From: Bacteroidota bacterium
GTDB taxonomy: Bacteria; Bacteroidota; Bacteroidia; Bacteroidales; GCA-2711565
Reading direction: 5' to 3'
Length of the DNA: 54,371 nucleotides
Assembly (NCBI GenBank): GCA_018816945.1
Contig: JAHIVC010000059.1
Span: 1-54,371, forward strand
Made by a program: the position numbers and the translations under genes. A model generated the notes under the pieces. The model was not told where the DNA came from. It searched no databases and saw only the letters and a list, made by a program, of their open reading frames with translations. This document shows, one piece after another, positions 42,616 to 51,527 of the stretch (the stretch's first letter is position 1; each line of letters opens with the position of its first letter).

Positions 42616-44100
42616 TTATTTTCCTCCAGGCACAGTTCGTCCAACCCGAATCATGGCGCATCTGAATCCAATTGAGCTTGAAGATTCGTTTTGATTTAAA
42701 AACCTTCTAACTCCCGGACTTAGGTAATATGCCGGATCTTTCCATGAACCGCCCTTATATACTCTTGATTCGTTACTTATAAGTGAGTTCACCCCATATT
42801 CATACATTGACAAGGCTTTGGTGTCGTCACCCGGTTGGGTTAACCAGTTTCCTCCAATCATTGATTGTCGGTCACCGTCGCGGTAACTGATATTATCTGC
42901 TTGGCGGAAATTTTTCCTGTTTTTTATTTCTTCTGCTGAAACCATAACCTCAGGAATCCTTCCTAAACTATCTTTTTGTACAAGCATTCCTGCAGAATCA
43001 GTTTGTTTATTCATAAAAACATTTCCTCTGAAAGGACTATAATCAGATACATCTTCAAAGCTAAGAGGTCGGTAAACATCGATCACCCATTCACTCACAT
43101 TACCGGCCATATTATATAAACCATAATCGTTTGGCCAGTATGAACCAACAGGTGCAGTAATATCAGCCCCATCATTTAAACTTCCTGCAACACCCATATA
43201 ATCACCACGTCCTCTTTTAAAATTGGCCATAAATCCACCTTGGTATTTTTTGTCGCCGGTTCGCAGATTGTGTCCATTCCATGGATATGTCTTTCGTTCA
43301 ACCACTCTTTCATTAACAGTGTTGCCAAGCAGTCCTAATGCCGCGTATTCCCACTCTGCTTCAGTAGGCAGCCGATATCCCGGTAATAAAATGCCATCTT
43401 CAATAGAAACCCTTTGAACCGCGTTTCTATTTGCAGAGTCATTGGCAGGAACATTTCCGTATTGACCGGCTAAATAAGCATCTGTATTAAAATTGTCGGC
43501 ATTTTTCTGATTATTATTCCATTCAAGTGCTTTTGATTTTATAAGTAAAAGTTCATTTACCCGATCTGTCCTCCATTTGCAGTATTCCGTAGCTTGTACC
43601 CAGCTAACTCCAACTACCGGATAATTTTGATATGCCGGATGACGAAGATACATATTAACCAATGGCTCGTTATAGCCCAAACGATCACGCCAAACCAAGG
43701 TGTCTGGCAAGGCTTTCTGGTATACATACGGATGGTCTTTCCCAAATACCCTGCTTGTCCAATATAAATATTCTAAATAATCCAGGTTAGTAACTTCTGT
43801 TTCGTCAATATAAAATGAAGGAACAGTTACCCTTCTTGGCATATTGTTCCACTCATACATCACATCATCCTGGGTGGAACCCATCACAAAAGTCCCTCCT
43901 TCAATAAAAACCAAACCAGGTCCTGTTTCTTGTTCATTTAATTCAGAAACATTAAATCCGCCATTTTCTTCTGAATTATAATTCCATCCTGTACTAGGGC
44001 TTGATGTTGGTTTCTTCTTGAAAATATTAAATTTATTACAGGAAGTAATTACAGTGAGGGCAAGTAGGATCCCAAATATATTGATGAATTTTGAGTACAT
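42616..44100 (-). CDS. gldJ: GldJ-type lipoprotein with sulfatase-modifying-factor fold
   Basis: A type IX secretion/gliding component. The frame opens at a TTG, but the ATG at 44100 (MYSKFINIFG) gives a lipoprotein signal with Cys21 (VITSC). The rest (about 60-494) is a formylglycine-generating-enzyme-like fold: GGTFVMGSTQDD, FYIDETEVTNLDYLEYL, PVVGVSWVQATEYCKWR, YRLPTEAEWEYAA, NMAGNVSEWV and GFRCAMIR. The stretch YQKALPDTLVWRDRLGYNE and the adjacency to porU fit GldJ more than GldK/PorK. In Flavobacterium GldJ stabilises GldK. Two good -7 boxes face it at 44229-44222 and 44209-44202. Confidence 0.82.
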   Translation of the reverse strand: MYSKFINIFGILLALTVITSCNKFNIFKKKPTSSPSTGWNYNSEENGGFNVSELNEQETGPGLVFIEGGTFVMGSTQDDVMYEWNNMPRRVTVPSFYIDETEVTNLDYLEYLYWTSRVFGKDHPYVYQKALPDTLVWRDRLGYNEPLVNMYLRHPAYQNYPVVGVSWVQATEYCKWRTDRVNELLLIKSKALEWNNNQKNADNFNTDAYLAGQYGNVPANDSANRNAVQRVSIEDGILLPGYRLPTEAEWEYAALGLLGNTVNERVVERKTYPWNGHNLRTGDKKYQGGFMANFKRGRGDYMGVAGSLNDGADITAPVGSYWPNDYGLYNMAGNVSEWVIDVYRPLSFEDVSDYSPFRGNVFMNKQTDSAGMLVQKDSLGRIPEVMVSAEEIKNRKNFRQADNISYRDGDRQSMIGGNWLTQPGDDTKALSMYEYGVNSLISNESRVYKGGSWKDPAYYLSPGVRRFLNQNESSSSIGFRCAMIRVGRTVPGGK

Positions 44101-44417
44101 AAACAATTGTATTTTTTCTATTTAACTAAAAACGAAGTATATTATTGTATAAGAAGTACTTTATCAGCTAAAGATTTTTTTATAATTTTTTACGATTACT
44201 ACAAAATTACAAACTATTATTCAAAATTATAAACTTTCTAAGTTTATATGTTAACCAAAAAGTGTTAACATTTGATTTGTACGTAAGGATTGTTCTAAAA
44301 GTTCTATTTGAGTATATTTACACCCGTAATAATTATAATTACAGTAATTGCACACCGATCTAACAGTCCGAAATAACTGTTTAAACGGTAGGTCTCAATA
44401 GCCAAGAAGAAAGAACT
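44101..44417. other. Divergent gldJ-porU promoter region
   Basis: Toward gldJ (minus) two TAATTTTG boxes lie at 44229-44222 and 44209-44202. Toward porU (plus) TTG (44290-44292) and TATATTTA (44313-44320) are 20 bases apart, close to the TTG-N19-TAnnTTTG consensus. The region is AT-rich; no coding region or other repeat is seen. Confidence 0.5.
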
Positions 44418-47400
44418 ATGCTGCGGAAAATCCTGATAATATTCATATTGATTACCATGTTCGAATCTGTGACATTTCCGCAAAACAGATTAAGGACCGT
44501 GAATTGGGAAAATGGACAACTCCAAACCCAAGTTATTTCGCTTGAAAATATCCCTTTGTTTAGTGAGAACATTCCGATTCAATTTATTCATGGAGACGTG
44601 AATGTGAAGCTGATAAATACGCACTTTGAAGAAGTGCAGGCTTCTGAGTTGCAAAATTTAAAACAGATAGATATAAAAAATGATATTGAGGTAAGATCAG
44701 AAATGAGGACCATTTCAAAAGAGATTTATCTGTATTACGAAGTTTTTCCTTTAAGAATAAATCCTGAAAATGGGGAAATTGAAAAGTTGATTTCTTTTGA
44801 TATTGAACTTGAAGTTAAACCTGCAAATGCAAGTGTCGGATCTTTTCAGTTCAAGAATCAATCTGTTCTTTCAAGTGGGAAGTGGTATAAAATAAAGGTT
44901 TCAAAAGACGGGGTTTACAAAATTACTCAAAGCGATTTATCTGCCATGGGTATTAATGTTTCGGCTATCGACCCTCGAAACATAAGAATTTATGGAAATG
45001 GAGGAGGCATGCTTCCCGAAAACAATAGTGAAACAAAAGATGATGATTTAAACGAAAATGCAATTGAAGTGGTTGGAGAGGCTGATGGAAAGTTTGATGC
45101 GAACGATTATATTTTATTTTACGGGCAGTCGCCCCATGTTTGGGAATTCAATCGATCAACTCAAAAATATTCACATATTTCAAATGCATATTCCGAATAT
45201 ACCTATTATTTTATCACGACAGATTTTGGAAAGGGTAAACGGATTACGACTCAACAATCCCTTACCGAAGAACCCAATTTTATCGTTTCTGAATTTGAAG
45301 ATCACATTTTTCATGAACAAAATGATCTAAACTTGATTAATTCGGGCAGAAATTGGTACGGAGAAGTGTTTGATGCAGTGACTCTCCGGACGCTGGAATT
45401 TGATTTTCCAAACCTGATAAAATCAAAAAAGCTTCAGATAAAAGTTGAAGCTGCCATCAAATCATCAGTTTCAAGCAAAATTGAAGTGAGTACAAATGGT
45501 TCATTTTTAAATCAAATAGCGGTTTCAGGTATTAATTTCTCAGCTCCATATCCTCCCGAAGCATTTCAAGGAAGCGTGACCGGCGATTTTTTATCAGATA
45601 ATGATCATGTAAATCTAAAGCTTAGTTATTTAAAACCCAATCCTGCATCCAAGGCATGGCTCGACTTTATCGAAATTGTCGCGTGGAGGCAACTTGTATT
45701 TGCTGGCCGTCAAATGTCATTCAGAAATTCTCTAAGTATTGCCGATGGAAGAATTTCTCACTTTAAATTATCCGGTGTAAATGAAAAACTGCTTGTCTGG
45801 AATATCACCAATCCTCAATCTGTCAGCAAAATAAATGGCAATAAAAATGGTAACGAGCTAAACTTTGTTTTAGCAACCGATTCGCTTCTTGAATTTATTG
45901 CTTTTGATGATGTCGGGTTTTTAACTGCACAATTTGTTGAGGTAGTCAATAACCAAAATTATCACGGCATACAAGCAGTTGATTTTATTATAGTAAGTCC
46001 TAAAGTGTTTTATGATCAGGCATTGCGATTAGCCGAATTTCATCAGAGTCATGATGGTTTAAGCTATTGCATAGTTGAGCCGGATAAAATTTATAATGAG
46101 TTTTCATCAGGAGCTCAGGATATAAGTGCAATCCGGAATTTTGTCAGGATGTTGTATGATCGGGCCGGTTCAACCTCACAACCAAAATATTTATTGTTGT
46201 TTGGGGATGCATCGTTTGACTATAAAAATCGAATTGAAGGCAATACCAATTTTGTACCGACATGGCAATCTCCTTTTTCAACTGCAATTATTTCATCTTA
46301 TAACACGGATGACTTTTTTGGATTGCTGGATGAAAATGAGGGAGCAAATGTCAATGGTGGCCTGGATATTGGAATTGGAAGGATCCCGATTAGAAGTCCT
46401 GAACAAGCACGCAGTATGGTTGATAAAATTTTTCATTATTCAGAAAATTCAGAAGCTGTTATGGGTGCCTGGCGAAATACGGTATGTTTGGTTGCCGATG
46501 ATCAGGATTATAATACTTATGTTAGAGATTCGGAACAAATAGCGGCTTTTATTGATAATGACAATAAAAATATAAACATTGATAAGGTCTATTTTGATGC
46601 TTACCCTCAAGTATCTGCACCTGGCGGGCAGCGTTATCCTGAAGTTAAACAGGCCATTAATAATAAAATTGAAAAAGGAGCATTAATCGTAAACTATATC
46701 GGGCATGGTGGCGAAACAGGGTGGGCGCATGAGCGTGTCTTAGAAATTCAGGATATTAATGCCTGGCAAAATTATGATCGATTACCTGTTTTTGTGACAG
46801 CTACCTGCGAATTTACGCGATTTGATAATCCGGCTTTGGAATCAGCCGGCGAATTAGTGATGTTAAATGAAAACGGAGGAGGAATAGCTCTGTTAACAAC
46901 AACAAGGGCAACAAGTGCCGGTGCAAATTTTCAATTAAACAAACAGGTTTTTAAATATATTTTTGAAAAAGAAAATGGCGAATATTTGCGTTTGGGAGAT
47001 ATCATTAAATCATCTAAAAACGCGGTTGGAAATGGATCAAATGCCCAAAAATTTGTATTGGTGGGAGATCCTGCACTTAAGTTAGCTATTCCGCGCGACA
47101 GCATCGCAACACTCGAAATTAATAATATGGCTGTACGAGAACTCCCTGATACTTTAAATGCCATGAAAGAGGTAAGTATTCGGGGTTCTGTATATCAAAA
47201 AAATGGAACAAAAAATACTGCTTTTAATGGCGTACTTTACCCTGTTGTGTATGATAAAAAATCACGAATAAAAACAATTGGGCAGGATAATGACAGTTTT
47301 GAGCAGGAATTTTATGTCAGGTCAAATATTTTGTACAAAGGAACAGTAAGCGTGATAAATGGGGATTTTTCTTTTTCATTTGTGGTGCCTAAGGATATTG

Positions 47401-48173
47401 CTTATAATTATGGATTTGGTAAAATCAGCTATTATGCGAAAAGTGAATCAAATGATGCCTGGGGTTGTTTTGAGAACTTGATTATTGGAGGATATCATGA
47501 TGAAATGCTGACCGACATCGAAGGACCCTCCATAGCACTTTACATGAACAACTCGTCTTTTAAAAGTGGTGACATTACCAATGACAGTCCATCAATTTAT
47601 GCCCGAATAAGTGATGAGAGTGGGATCAACACCATAGGTAACGGAATTGGCCATGACGTTGTAGCTGTGCTGGATGGAAATACCGACCAGACTTATTTTT
47701 TGAATGATTTTTTTGAATCAGATCTTGACAGTCATACTTCCGGGACCTTGAGTTATCCCTTATCAGGGTTAAGCGAAGGAAGGCATACTTTAAGTTTAAA
47801 AGTATGGGATATTGTAAATAATTCTTCAATTGCAGTTATTGAATTTGAAGTCAAAAATCAGGATAATACCGTTGTTCAGGATTTGAAAAATTACCCGAAT
47901 CCTTTTAGAAATAATACCAACTTTAGCTTTAAGCACAACCAGGCAAAATCAATTATTAATTTCGAAATTCAAATTTTTTCGATGGATGGTAAAATGGTTA
48001 AATCAATTGTTAGAACAATTAATCCATCAGGATTTAACTCTGATTTAATCGAATGGGATGGTACTTCTGATTCAGGTGCAAGCCTGTATGCCGGGATTTA
48101 TGTTTATAGATTATTGATCGACGGGAAAGTGGTTGATGGCGCAAATAGCCGGAAGCTTATCATTTTGAAATAA
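44418..48173 (+). CDS. porU: Type IX secretion sortase PorU
   Basis: PorU is the surface sortase that removes CTDs from type IX cargo and attaches them to A-LPS or similar. It has a signal peptide (MLRKILIIFILITMFESVTF) and a large N-terminal beta region. The gingipain-type caspase fold carries catalytic His763 in NYIGHGGETGW and Cys797 in TATCEFTRFD; the spacing of 34 matches P. gingivalis PorU. Beta domains follow, and the C-terminal end has the FPNP-like NYPNPF and YAGIYVYRLLIDGK CTD pattern. Length 1251 is normal. It is followed by porV, as in Flavobacterium. Confidence 0.93.
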   Translation: MLRKILIIFILITMFESVTFPQNRLRTVNWENGQLQTQVISLENIPLFSENIPIQFIHGDVNVKLINTHFEEVQASELQNLKQIDIKNDIEVRSEMRTISKEIYLYYEVFPLRINPENGEIEKLISFDIELEVKPANASVGSFQFKNQSVLSSGKWYKIKVSKDGVYKITQSDLSAMGINVSAIDPRNIRIYGNGGGMLPENNSETKDDDLNENAIEVVGEADGKFDANDYILFYGQSPHVWEFNRSTQKYSHISNAYSEYTYYFITTDFGKGKRITTQQSLTEEPNFIVSEFEDHIFHEQNDLNLINSGRNWYGEVFDAVTLRTLEFDFPNLIKSKKLQIKVEAAIKSSVSSKIEVSTNGSFLNQIAVSGINFSAPYPPEAFQGSVTGDFLSDNDHVNLKLSYLKPNPASKAWLDFIEIVAWRQLVFAGRQMSFRNSLSIADGRISHFKLSGVNEKLLVWNITNPQSVSKINGNKNGNELNFVLATDSLLEFIAFDDVGFLTAQFVEVVNNQNYHGIQAVDFIIVSPKVFYDQALRLAEFHQSHDGLSYCIVEPDKIYNEFSSGAQDISAIRNFVRMLYDRAGSTSQPKYLLLFGDASFDYKNRIEGNTNFVPTWQSPFSTAIISSYNTDDFFGLLDENEGANVNGGLDIGIGRIPIRSPEQARSMVDKIFHYSENSEAVMGAWRNTVCLVADDQDYNTYVRDSEQIAAFIDNDNKNINIDKVYFDAYPQVSAPGGQRYPEVKQAINNKIEKGALIVNYIGHGGETGWAHERVLEIQDINAWQNYDRLPVFVTATCEFTRFDNPALESAGELVMLNENGGGIALLTTTRATSAGANFQLNKQVFKYIFEKENGEYLRLGDIIKSSKNAVGNGSNAQKFVLVGDPALKLAIPRDSIATLEINNMAVRELPDTLNAMKEVSIRGSVYQKNGTKNTAFNGVLYPVVYDKKSRIKTIGQDNDSFEQEFYVRSNILYKGTVSVINGDFSFSFVVPKDIAYNYGFGKISYYAKSESNDAWGCFENLIIGGYHDEMLTDIEGPSIALYMNNSSFKSGDITNDSPSIYARISDESGINTIGNGIGHDVVAVLDGNTDQTYFLNDFFESDLDSHTSGTLSYPLSGLSEGRHTLSLKVWDIVNNSSIAVIEFEVKNQDNTVVQDLKNYPNPFRNNTNFSFKHNQAKSIINFEIQIFSMDGKMVKSIVRTINPSGFNSDLIEWDGTSDSGASLYAGIYVYRLLIDGKVVDGANSRKLIILK

Positions 48174-48242
48174 GCACTTTAATAGAAATATATGCTTCGA
48201 TCATTCAAAAATAATTAGGCAATATATTAAATAAAATATCGT

Positions 48243-48250
48243 TAAATTTG
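48243..48250 (+). promoter_or_regulatory. porV promoter -7 box
   Basis: TAAATTTG is an exact TAnnTTTG match about 70 bases before the porV ATG; it may give porV/ispF expression beyond read-through from porU. Confidence 0.45.
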
Positions 48251-48320
48251 CACACATACGAACGAGTAATTATATAAACCTCACATAAGCTGATCTTCAT
48301 TTTAATTAAAAATACTACAT

Positions 48321-49511
48321 ATGAAGTTTAAACTTGCGCTAATGATATTGCTGTCTCTTCTGATGGTAAATGGATTTTCTCAAAATACGAAACTTGGACA
48401 AAAAGCCACATTAAATACGATTACAACCGCAGTTCCATTCTTAATGATTGCTCCTGATGCCCGATCTGGCGCAATGGGAGATGCCGGTGTATCATCCAGT
48501 CCTGATGTTTATTCGATGCATTGGAACCCTGCTAAATATGCTTTTACCGAGAAAGAAATGGGGTTTGGTATTTCTTACAGTCCATGGCTTAAAGCTTTGG
48601 TACCGGATATTAATCTGGCTTATGTGAGCTTTTTTAAACGCCTCGATCCCGATCAAACCATCGCTGCATCTCTATTGTATTTTTCACTGGGCGATATCAA
48701 TTTTACAAACGACATTGGTGATGGGATAGGTACATATCATCCAAATGAATTTAGCCTTGATTTTGCATACTCCCGTAAGCTTTCTGAAAATTTCTCAGCT
48801 TCTGTTGCTGCAAGATTTATTTTTTCAGATCTAACACAAGGGCAAAATGTTGGAGGTGTTAATACTCATGCAGGAATTTCATATGCTGCCGATGTTTCAT
48901 TTTATTGGAGAAAAGAAGTAAGCTTTACGAATACGAGTGGGTTACTGGCATTTGGTACAAATATTTCAAATATAGGTTCAAAAATTTCTTATGGCGAAGG
49001 AAGAAAAGACTTCATTCCCACAAACCTAAGAATTGGACCATCGTTGACCCTTGATTTGGATGAATATAATTCAATCGCATTTATGATTGATGTAAATAAA
49101 TTACTCGTGCCAACACCACCTATTTATAAAGTAGATGATCTTGGAAATCCAGTTTATGGTGCTGATGGCCTGCAAATGATTGAGTCTGGGAAAAACCCTG
49201 ATGTCTCTGTAATCAGAGGTATCTTTCAATCATTTGGGGATGCCCCGGGAGGCTTCGGAGAAGAAATTAGAGAATTCAGCATTGGAACAGGTATAGAATA
49301 TTGGTATGATAAGCAATTTGCCTTAAGGGCAGGATATTTTAACGAGTCTAAAACAAAAGGAAATCGTAAATTTTTCACTTTAGGTGCTGGAATTAAATAC
49401 AATGTATTTGGGCTGGATGTATCTTATCTAATTCCTCTGGAACAAAAGCATCCTTTAGAAAACACGCTTAGATTTTCACTTCTTTTCGATTTTGAAGCCT
49501 TCACCAAATAA
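48321..49511 (+). CDS. porV: Type IX secretion outer-membrane protein PorV
   Basis: PorV is the barrel that shuttles cargo from the SprA translocon to PorU. It has a signal peptide (MKFKLALMILLSLLMVNGFSQN) and then the conserved N-terminal APDARSGAMGDAGVSSSPDVYSMHWNPAKYAF segment, a FadL-like barrel, and a C-terminal strand (RFSLLFDFEAF). The length of 396 matches. It follows porU by about 150 bases and is followed by ispF. The gene is one of the best conserved type IX components. Confidence 0.94.
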   Translation: MKFKLALMILLSLLMVNGFSQNTKLGQKATLNTITTAVPFLMIAPDARSGAMGDAGVSSSPDVYSMHWNPAKYAFTEKEMGFGISYSPWLKALVPDINLAYVSFFKRLDPDQTIAASLLYFSLGDINFTNDIGDGIGTYHPNEFSLDFAYSRKLSENFSASVAARFIFSDLTQGQNVGGVNTHAGISYAADVSFYWRKEVSFTNTSGLLAFGTNISNIGSKISYGEGRKDFIPTNLRIGPSLTLDLDEYNSIAFMIDVNKLLVPTPPIYKVDDLGNPVYGADGLQMIESGKNPDVSVIRGIFQSFGDAPGGFGEEIREFSIGTGIEYWYDKQFALRAGYFNESKTKGNRKFFTLGAGIKYNVFGLDVSYLIPLEQKHPLENTLRFSLLFDFEAFTK

Positions 49512-49517
49512 AAACCA

Positions 49518-50009
49518 ATGAAGATTAAAGTTGGATTTGGTTATGATGTTCATCGCCTGGAAGTTGGCGCAAAATTAGTTTTGGGCGGTGTTCATGTTCT
49601 TTCAGATAAAGGAGCGATTGGACATTCTGATGCCGATGTATTGATTCATGCCATTTGCGATGCTTTATTAGGAGCTGCAAATTTAGGAGACATTGGTCAG
49701 CAATTTCCGGATACGGATCATCAGTATTTTCAGATAGATTCAACTATTTTATTAAAAAAAGTTGTCGGATTACTGGATCAGCAATTGTTCAGTATCGGGA
49801 ATATTGATTCTACCATCTGCCTTCAACAGCCTAAAATTGCAGCATACATTCCAAAAATGAAATCCAGATTAGCAGAAGTACTTCAAATACCCGAATCTGA
49901 AATCTCGATAAAAGCAACTACCACCGAAAAATTAGGTTTTGTAGGAGAGGAGAAAGGAATTTCAGCATATGCTGTTGCGCTAATTGAGAAAAGAACCAGC
50001 CTTCCCTAA
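49518..50009 (+). CDS. ispF: 2-C-methyl-D-erythritol 2,4-cyclodiphosphate synthase
   Basis: IspF forms the cyclic diphosphate in the non-mevalonate isoprenoid pathway. Zinc ligands Asp10, His12 and His44 (GYDVHRL and DVLIHAICDALLGA) are present, as are GHSDAD and the TTTEKLGFVG loop near the end. Length 163 is normal. It begins seven bases after porV; the link to type IX secretion is only positional. Confidence 0.97.
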   Translation: MKIKVGFGYDVHRLEVGAKLVLGGVHVLSDKGAIGHSDADVLIHAICDALLGAANLGDIGQQFPDTDHQYFQIDSTILLKKVVGLLDQQLFSIGNIDSTICLQQPKIAAYIPKMKSRLAEVLQIPESEISIKATTTEKLGFVGEEKGISAYAVALIEKRTSLP

Positions 50010-50078
50010 AATTATTATCTAAGAATTTATATTGTATCTTGGGTCTTGAATCTTGAGTCTTGTGTCCAGTATTCCTAA
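50010..50078. other. Short gap with TCTTG repeats
   Basis: A 69-base stretch between convergent genes with several TCTTG words (GGGTCTTGAATCTTGAGTCT type), low complexity; no terminator was found by eye. Confidence 0.4.
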
Positions 50079-51506
50079 TTAAGTAATAAACTCGTCCTTG
50101 AAATTCACCAGATATAATTGGTTACTGGCTCTCGTAACCGCAGTGTAAAGCCAACGAAGGAATTCTTTATCCAGCATTTTTTCATTGAAATAACCCTGAT
50201 CAATAAAAACATTGGCCCATTGTCCACCCTGGGTTTTGTGGCAGGTTAGTGCATAAGCAAATTTAATTTGTAAGGCATTGAAATAAGGGTCTACTTTCAT
50301 TTTATCCAGTTTTTTCCTACGTTGTGGAATGTCTTCATAGTCTTTTAATACTTCTTCAAACAAACGATTGTTTTCAGATTTTGGCAAGGCAGGACTTTCG
50401 GCAGCAATGGTATCCAATAATATTTTAACATCAAGGGCTGCTTCATTGGGGTAGTCGATTAATTTGATGCTGACATCCGCAAATCGAAACCCATATAGTT
50501 CTTCAATTTTACGAATGCTTAATATTTCGATGATATCGCCATTTGCTAAGAATCCGGCAGATGATTCTTCGGGTAACCAGAAATAATTATTTTTCACCAC
50601 CATCATAAAGTCACCTGCTGAAATTTCTTCTTCCTGAAATAAAATCCGATGACGGATTTGCTGATTATAAACGTTGGCCCTTTTATTTGAACGGGTTATT
50701 ACCACGGTATGCTCATGTCCGAAATTTGAATAGCTCGAATTAAGCAAGTCTTCAAGATCAACCCCTCCAATTGCATGAATGTCCGTAAAATCAGTTAAAT
50801 CGAAGAATGGAAAATCCAATTCGTTGTGCTCGATTTTATTTCTGATTTTAGTGGCATTTGCCAGTATCCCTGAATTCAAGGATTGCCTTACCACTTCCGT
50901 TAATGTGTGGGTTTTGATGTCAAGGCCAAAGGAGGCTTTTAAATAATCAACATTCAGTGCAGGGCTTATGTCTAAACCAACCGGGGGCAATTGAGCTTCG
51001 TCACCAATCAAAATAATTTTACAATTTGATTGAGGCGAGTACACAAAATTTATCAGGTCTTCGAGCAGGCTTCTTTGTGCCTGTGAGAAATCGTTTGAAC
51101 TTAAACCATCCGGAATCATGGAAGCTTCATCAACAATAAAAATCGTGTCCTTTTGTTTATTCGGACGCAAAACAAGCTTGAACCTTCCATCACTGCTGGT
51201 TGTTGCCCAATAGATAAAACGGTGAATGGTGTGTGCATTTCGACCTGAATAATTACTTAAAACCTTCGCTGCCCTTCCCGTTGGAGCCAATAAATTAAAG
51301 GATTTTTTTAGGGGTGGAAGAATATTTACAAGAGCACTCACAATGGTGGTTTTACCTGTTCCGGCGTATCCTTTTAAAACGAATAGTGATAACGGGTTTT
51401 TATCCAGAATGAATGAGGACAACTCATTAATCAATCTTTCCTGTCCGGTAGTTGGAATATAAGGGAATTGCTTTCGAAAGAGCGTAATGAGTTTGTTAAG
51501 TTCCAT
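50079..51506 (-). CDS. RecD-like ATP-dependent DNA helicase
   Basis: A superfamily 1B helicase with Walker A GYAGTGKT (residues 46-53), Walker B-like IFIVDEASM near 124, GDEAQLPPVG, the C-terminal UvrD-like TCHKTQGGQW and LYTAVTRASNQLYLV motifs. At 475 residues it lacks the long N-terminus of RecD2, so it is a compact RecD-like/UvrD_C_2 helicase common in Bacteroidota. Likely functions are DNA repair or recombination. It follows the Omp85-type gene by 21 bases on the minus strand and may be co-transcribed, without a known functional tie. Confidence 0.88.
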   Translation of the reverse strand: MELNKLITLFRKQFPYIPTTGQERLINELSSFILDKNPLSLFVLKGYAGTGKTTIVSALVNILPPLKKSFNLLAPTGRAAKVLSNYSGRNAHTIHRFIYWATTSSDGRFKLVLRPNKQKDTIFIVDEASMIPDGLSSNDFSQAQRSLLEDLINFVYSPQSNCKIILIGDEAQLPPVGLDISPALNVDYLKASFGLDIKTHTLTEVVRQSLNSGILANATKIRNKIEHNELDFPFFDLTDFTDIHAIGGVDLEDLLNSSYSNFGHEHTVVITRSNKRANVYNQQIRHRILFQEEEISAGDFMMVVKNNYFWLPEESSAGFLANGDIIEILSIRKIEELYGFRFADVSIKLIDYPNEAALDVKILLDTIAAESPALPKSENNRLFEEVLKDYEDIPQRRKKLDKMKVDPYFNALQIKFAYALTCHKTQGGQWANVFIDQGYFNEKMLDKEFLRWLYTAVTRASNQLYLVNFKDEFIT

Positions 51507-51527
51507 TGTTTTATTAAGGTTCAGCTA